In this document: positions 32,055 to 34,551 of the stretch, piece after piece
Layout of the letters: every line of letters starts with the position of its first letter
Position numbering within the stretch: position 1 is the first letter of the stretch
Source of the DNA: Ignavibacteria bacterium
GTDB taxonomy: Bacteria > Bacteroidota > Ignavibacteria > Kapaibacteriales > UBA961
Direction of reading: 5' to 3'
Assembly: GCA_947491315.1 (NCBI GenBank)
Contig: CANLII010000005.1
Location: 1-34,551 of the forward strand
DNA length: 34,551 bases
The notes under the pieces: generated by a model
What the model saw: the letters and a program-made list of their open reading frames with translations, nothing else
Told to the model about the DNA's origin: nothing
Databases searched by the model: none
Translations under genes and position numbers: made by a program

Positions 32055-33304
32055 GATTCTCTTTGACGGCAAAAAAACATCACCAAATCGCATAAACCAT
32101 TCATTGGATCTTCTGCATCTCGAATAGGCATGCCATATTGTTCGACATATGCTTTGCAGGTAAGCATTGCCGCTTCCGATCCAACTGTTTTGTCAATCGA
32201 TGCACCAAGCTTGCGAAGTAAAGTAAGGTTACCATCAAAAATTGCATTCGCATAATGTACTTGGACGGGAATGGGCAAGGTGCCGAGAAAAGACCTGCGA
32301 ATCAATCTCAGTGGCTGTTCATGTACTTGTTCATGCTTCAATAACTCATCAATAATTTCCGGTGATTGTATCTCTCTTGGAAATTCGATAGGACTCAATT
32401 CAAGCGTTTTGGGAATGCCATGTCTCATGCTCGGCTTGATTGTCAATCTTGGTTTTGGTAGTATTATGCCTTTATCAGCAAAATACGTACGATCATTTCT
32501 CTTCTCGCGATGGGGTTTCTCCTCAACTTGAACTTCTATTGTCTGACCAATTGCTTGATGCAAGGCTTCGAACAATGTCACTTTATTGAATGTCCTCAAT
32601 TCCGTTGCATTGAAATATGAAGTATATGCAGCATGATTTGCTTCTTGGAAATATGCTATCAGTAACTCCACAGGAATTTCTTCTTTCCCCATGAGTATAA
32701 ACATGAATTCAAACATCTTCAAGAGGGAAATACTCAAATCTTTTGGATGCTGTTTGTATATGAATGCTGTACTTGCATGCTCAATTTCTTCAGTGAATTG
32801 TTCCTTCTTGATTAATAATGCGGCGGGATGTCTTGAATCAATGCCAATGCAAGATTGAATTGCTTCATGCACAAAAGGAATGGAGTATGATAGTGCTTGT
32901 GCTCGCAATTGTAATTCACGCGCCGATTTCAAGGACTCATTTCTGAAAAGAAATCGTGATGATGTCATAATTGGTCTGACAAGTGCATTCAAATGCATTT
33001 CGATGGATAGTCGAATCATTTCTTGCAATTCATTGGCATCGCATTCTGCAATGGAATTGAGATAATGACTCAATGCTTCACCGGATGCAAATGCTTGTTC
33101 ATGATTGATGGGGAAATGAGGGCCAAAATCTTTTCTTAAAACAGCTGTATATGACCACCAAGCGATTTCAGAGGATATAAATGACTGAGTATAAACTGGT
33201 AAAACCGGATTTGCAGCAAGTTCATTCAAAGCATATCGGTCCCTTTTTTCTCCGAGTGAGAGAAAGAGTTGTTCTGAATATGATGATATGAATTGCTGAA
33301 ACAT
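32051..33304 (-). CDS. Unrecognised 417-residue protein
   Basis: No family was recognised. The protein has no signal peptide or membrane segment. The first 250 residues look helical, with motifs such as LLKMFEFMFILMGKEEIPVE. A proline- and charge-rich extended section (about 260-325, with GIILPKPRLTIKPSMRHGIP) follows, then a C-terminal helical part (about 340-417) ending DLVMFFCRQRES. Its composition and position suggest a cytoplasmic protein. GGAATAAT lies just upstream of the ATG, but the site is weak. It starts 7 nt after the HAD phosphatase gene, so the two may be co-transcribed, with no clue to a joint function. Confidence 0.7.
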   Translation of the reverse strand: MFQQFISSYSEQLFLSLGEKRDRYALNELAANPVLPVYTQSFISSEIAWWSYTAVLRKDFGPHFPINHEQAFASGEALSHYLNSIAECDANELQEMIRLSIEMHLNALVRPIMTSSRFLFRNESLKSARELQLRAQALSYSIPFVHEAIQSCIGIDSRHPAALLIKKEQFTEEIEHASTAFIYKQHPKDLSISLLKMFEFMFILMGKEEIPVELLIAYFQEANHAAYTSYFNATELRTFNKVTLFEALHQAIGQTIEVQVEEKPHREKRNDRTYFADKGIILPKPRLTIKPSMRHGIPKTLELSPIEFPREIQSPEIIDELLKHEQVHEQPLRLIRRSFLGTLPIPVQVHYANAIFDGNLTLLRKLGASIDKTVGSEAAMLTCKAYVEQYGMPIRDAEDPMNGLCDLVMFFCRQRES

Positions 33305-33311
33305 ATGAGTA

Positions 33312-34031
33312 TTATTCCGCGATGAATGCTTTTTTCCTTTCTTTTCTTGCGATGTCTCGCAAAACGGGTTTTCTTTTCTTCAACACTTGAATGATGTCAA
33401 AAAAACTATTCCAATTATGATGCATGATTCCATGTTGATTGCAATACGATGACAAATTTCCTTTTGCGAAAATCATGTCGGAATAGTGCACCGGACAAGT
33501 ATCCGAAAGTCCATCTCCAATATAGATAATCAAATCATCGGGATGACTTTTTCCAAGTACAATCTTTGTTTTGCAGGAAGCACAAAAGCAGGAACAACGC
33601 TCATCGGCATTGGGAAAAACAGGCTTCCATGATTGAGAGTCGGATTGTAACTGCAACTGATTGTGATAAGCCGGAATATCTTCTGCATTGATTCTTCTCA
33701 GAATCTCATCGATATAGATGTCAAAACCATCGCTGACAATACACATTGTCCAATTTTGTTTTTGCACGAATTCGAGAAATTGACCGAAATATGCGTCGAC
33801 ATCGCATGAATCGCAGAATGTCTGAAGTGCTTCTTTGGTTAAAGAAAGATCAGAACTTACCTTCTCATAATATTCTTTGACGGAATATAATCCATGCATC
33901 AAATCGGAATGCGCTGGCTCGAATGAGGAAAATGTACGGAAGAAATCATCTCCTGAATCTTTCCTCGTGATTGTTCCATCAAAATCGCAAAAAACACGAA
34001 TGATTGGTTCAATCCCTTTATTGTCATTCAT
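33312..34031 (-). CDS. HAD-superfamily phosphatase, MtnX/PSP-like
   Basis: This 239-residue HAD phosphatase has motif I FCDFDGTITRKDSGD (14-28) with nucleophile D16, motif II IVSDGFDIYI (98-107) and motif III/IV GDGLSDTCP (172-180). The layout matches the MtnX/phosphoserine-phosphatase-like group, which in methionine salvage dephosphorylates a ketomethylthiopentenyl phosphate; no other salvage gene is near, so the substrate is open. It carries a cysteine cluster, CSCFCASC (146-153), in the usual region of a CxxC-like insertion of this group, and could bind zinc or simply stabilise the fold. The start overlaps the stop of the dehydrogenase-like gene (ATGA), implying coupled translation. Confidence 0.85.
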   Translation of the reverse strand: MNDNKGIEPIIRVFCDFDGTITRKDSGDDFFRTFSSFEPAHSDLMHGLYSVKEYYEKVSSDLSLTKEALQTFCDSCDVDAYFGQFLEFVQKQNWTMCIVSDGFDIYIDEILRRINAEDIPAYHNQLQLQSDSQSWKPVFPNADERCSCFCASCKTKIVLGKSHPDDLIIYIGDGLSDTCPVHYSDMIFAKGNLSSYCNQHGIMHHNWNSFFDIIQVLKKRKPVLRDIARKERKKAFIAE

Positions 34032-34551
34032 GCAAAACCCGAAGCATGCGTATAAAATCCTTTTCCACCGGCTTTGCCAATCCAGCGAGCACGAACATAT
34101 TGTCTGAAGAGTATGCAGGGTCTATAACGCTCTTGTCTATATTCCGCATATAATGCATCCAAAATCGAAAGCACCGTATCAAGTCCAATTATATCTGCCC
34201 ATTCAAGCAATCCGTGGGGATAATTCACTCCAGATTTCATGGCTGCATCAATATCATCACGAGTTGCAACTTCTTCTAAAAAGGCAAATGCAGCCTCATT
34301 CATGAGCGTTGCCAATATGCGTGGCATGACCAGTCCTACGCGATCTTCAACAATTTCACAGGCATATCCTGCGGCATTCATCAAAGATTCGATTTTGCGT
34401 AAACTATGTTCTGATGCATTGAGACCTTTAGTCAATTCTATAATATTGGTAGTGCCTGTATGATTTGGTATGAAGCCAAAGCCAATAACATCATGTGAAT
34501 CTTGTATATAATGCATAATCTCAGTTGCTGTACATGCAAGTGTTGAAGACA
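34028..34551 (-). CDS. 3-hydroxyacyl-CoA dehydrogenase-like protein, C-terminal part (5' end beyond the window)
   Basis: The 174 visible residues match the end of the Rossmann domain and the C-terminal domain of 3-hydroxyacyl-CoA dehydrogenases: STLACTATEIMHYIQDSHDV, NIIELTKGLNASEHSL, a PRILATLMNEAAFAFLEEVA helix, and YRPCILFRQYVRARWIGKAGG followed by KGFYTH. Enzymes of this family oxidise 3-hydroxyacyl-CoA in fatty-acid or phenylacetate degradation. The position usually occupied by GMHFFNP reads GFGFIPN, so the catalytic His is Gly, and the later conserved Asn before RIL is Pro. It may be a divergent or inactive enzyme. The frame stays open to the window edge, so the ATG at 34516 is internal and not the start. 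Confidence 0.85.
   Translation of the reverse strand, partial: SSTLACTATEIMHYIQDSHDVIGFGFIPNHTGTTNIIELTKGLNASEHSLRKIESLMNAAGYACEIVEDRVGLVMPRILATLMNEAAFAFLEEVATRDDIDAAMKSGVNYPHGLLEWADIIGLDTVLSILDALYAEYRQERYRPCILFRQYVRARWIGKAGGKGFYTHASGFA

Noticed and set aside
34028-34516. Treating the ATG at 34516 as the real start of the dehydrogenase-like gene
   Set aside because: The frame stays open and in homology (STLACTATEI) up to the window edge, so the gene is truncated by the window.

Overview
The window reads as an ordinary, densely packed chromosomal segment of a bacterium from the Fibrobacterota-Chlorobiota-Bacteroidota (FCB) group. I think the Chlorobiota/Ignavibacteria/Kapabacteria side is most likely. 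Support comes from a primary sigma factor without region 1.1, several promoters of the TTTG-N19-20-TAnnTTTG type, three secreted proteins with type IX secretion (T9SS)-like C-terminal domains, a TonB-dependent receptor with an N-terminal CarboxypepD-like domain, and an EF-P whose tip loop (HRTPGNLRAFYQ) resembles the Chlorobi form. The exact taxon is an inference. No insertion sequence, prophage, CRISPR array or rRNA operon was seen.

Layout. 1-2864 (minus): a promoter, tRNA-Cys, efp, accB, accC and the start of gcvH, a run joining translation, fatty-acid synthesis and the lipoyl/glycine-cleavage system. 2923-5382: a divergent amino-acid permease, a methyltransferase, and a terminator shared with the next gene. 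5386-6704 (minus): gatC and the primary sigma gene. 6740-13684 (plus): murA, an EnvC-like degenerate M23 protein, an orphan histidine kinase and a T9SS-exported subtilisin, tightly packed. 13686-18485 (minus): a secreted FlgD-fold protein, an S1-domain RNA-binding protein with a repetitive N-terminus, and a UvrD/PcrA helicase. 18612-20945 (minus): the TonB-dependent receptor. 21131-26570 (plus): purN and a very large T9SS substrate with strongly biased codon use. 26649-27967 (plus): a HIT-family protein coupled to arabinose-5-phosphate isomerase (KDO pathway). 27968-29182 (minus): a RodZ-like protein with a long lysine-rich tail. 29322-32054 (plus): a membrane protein, a DUF1446/AtuA-family protein and a GT2 glycosyltransferase. 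32051-34551 (minus): a truncated 3-hydroxyacyl-CoA dehydrogenase-like gene, an MtnX-like HAD phosphatase and an unrecognised protein.

How the genes relate. Much of the window serves envelope biogenesis: peptidoglycan precursor synthesis (murA), hydrolase activation (M23), shape (rodZ), LPS core sugar (kdsD), fatty acids (accBC), and outer-membrane or secreted products. I saw no obviously new multi-gene system. The observations most worth a second look are the Asn-tipped EF-P, a possible terminator/anti-terminator pair between efp and accB, the kinase-protease translational coupling, the loss of active-site residues in the M23, HIT and 3-hydroxyacyl-CoA dehydrogenase proteins, the 15-bp repeat array in the S1 gene, the RodZ tail, and the large putatively highly expressed surface protein.
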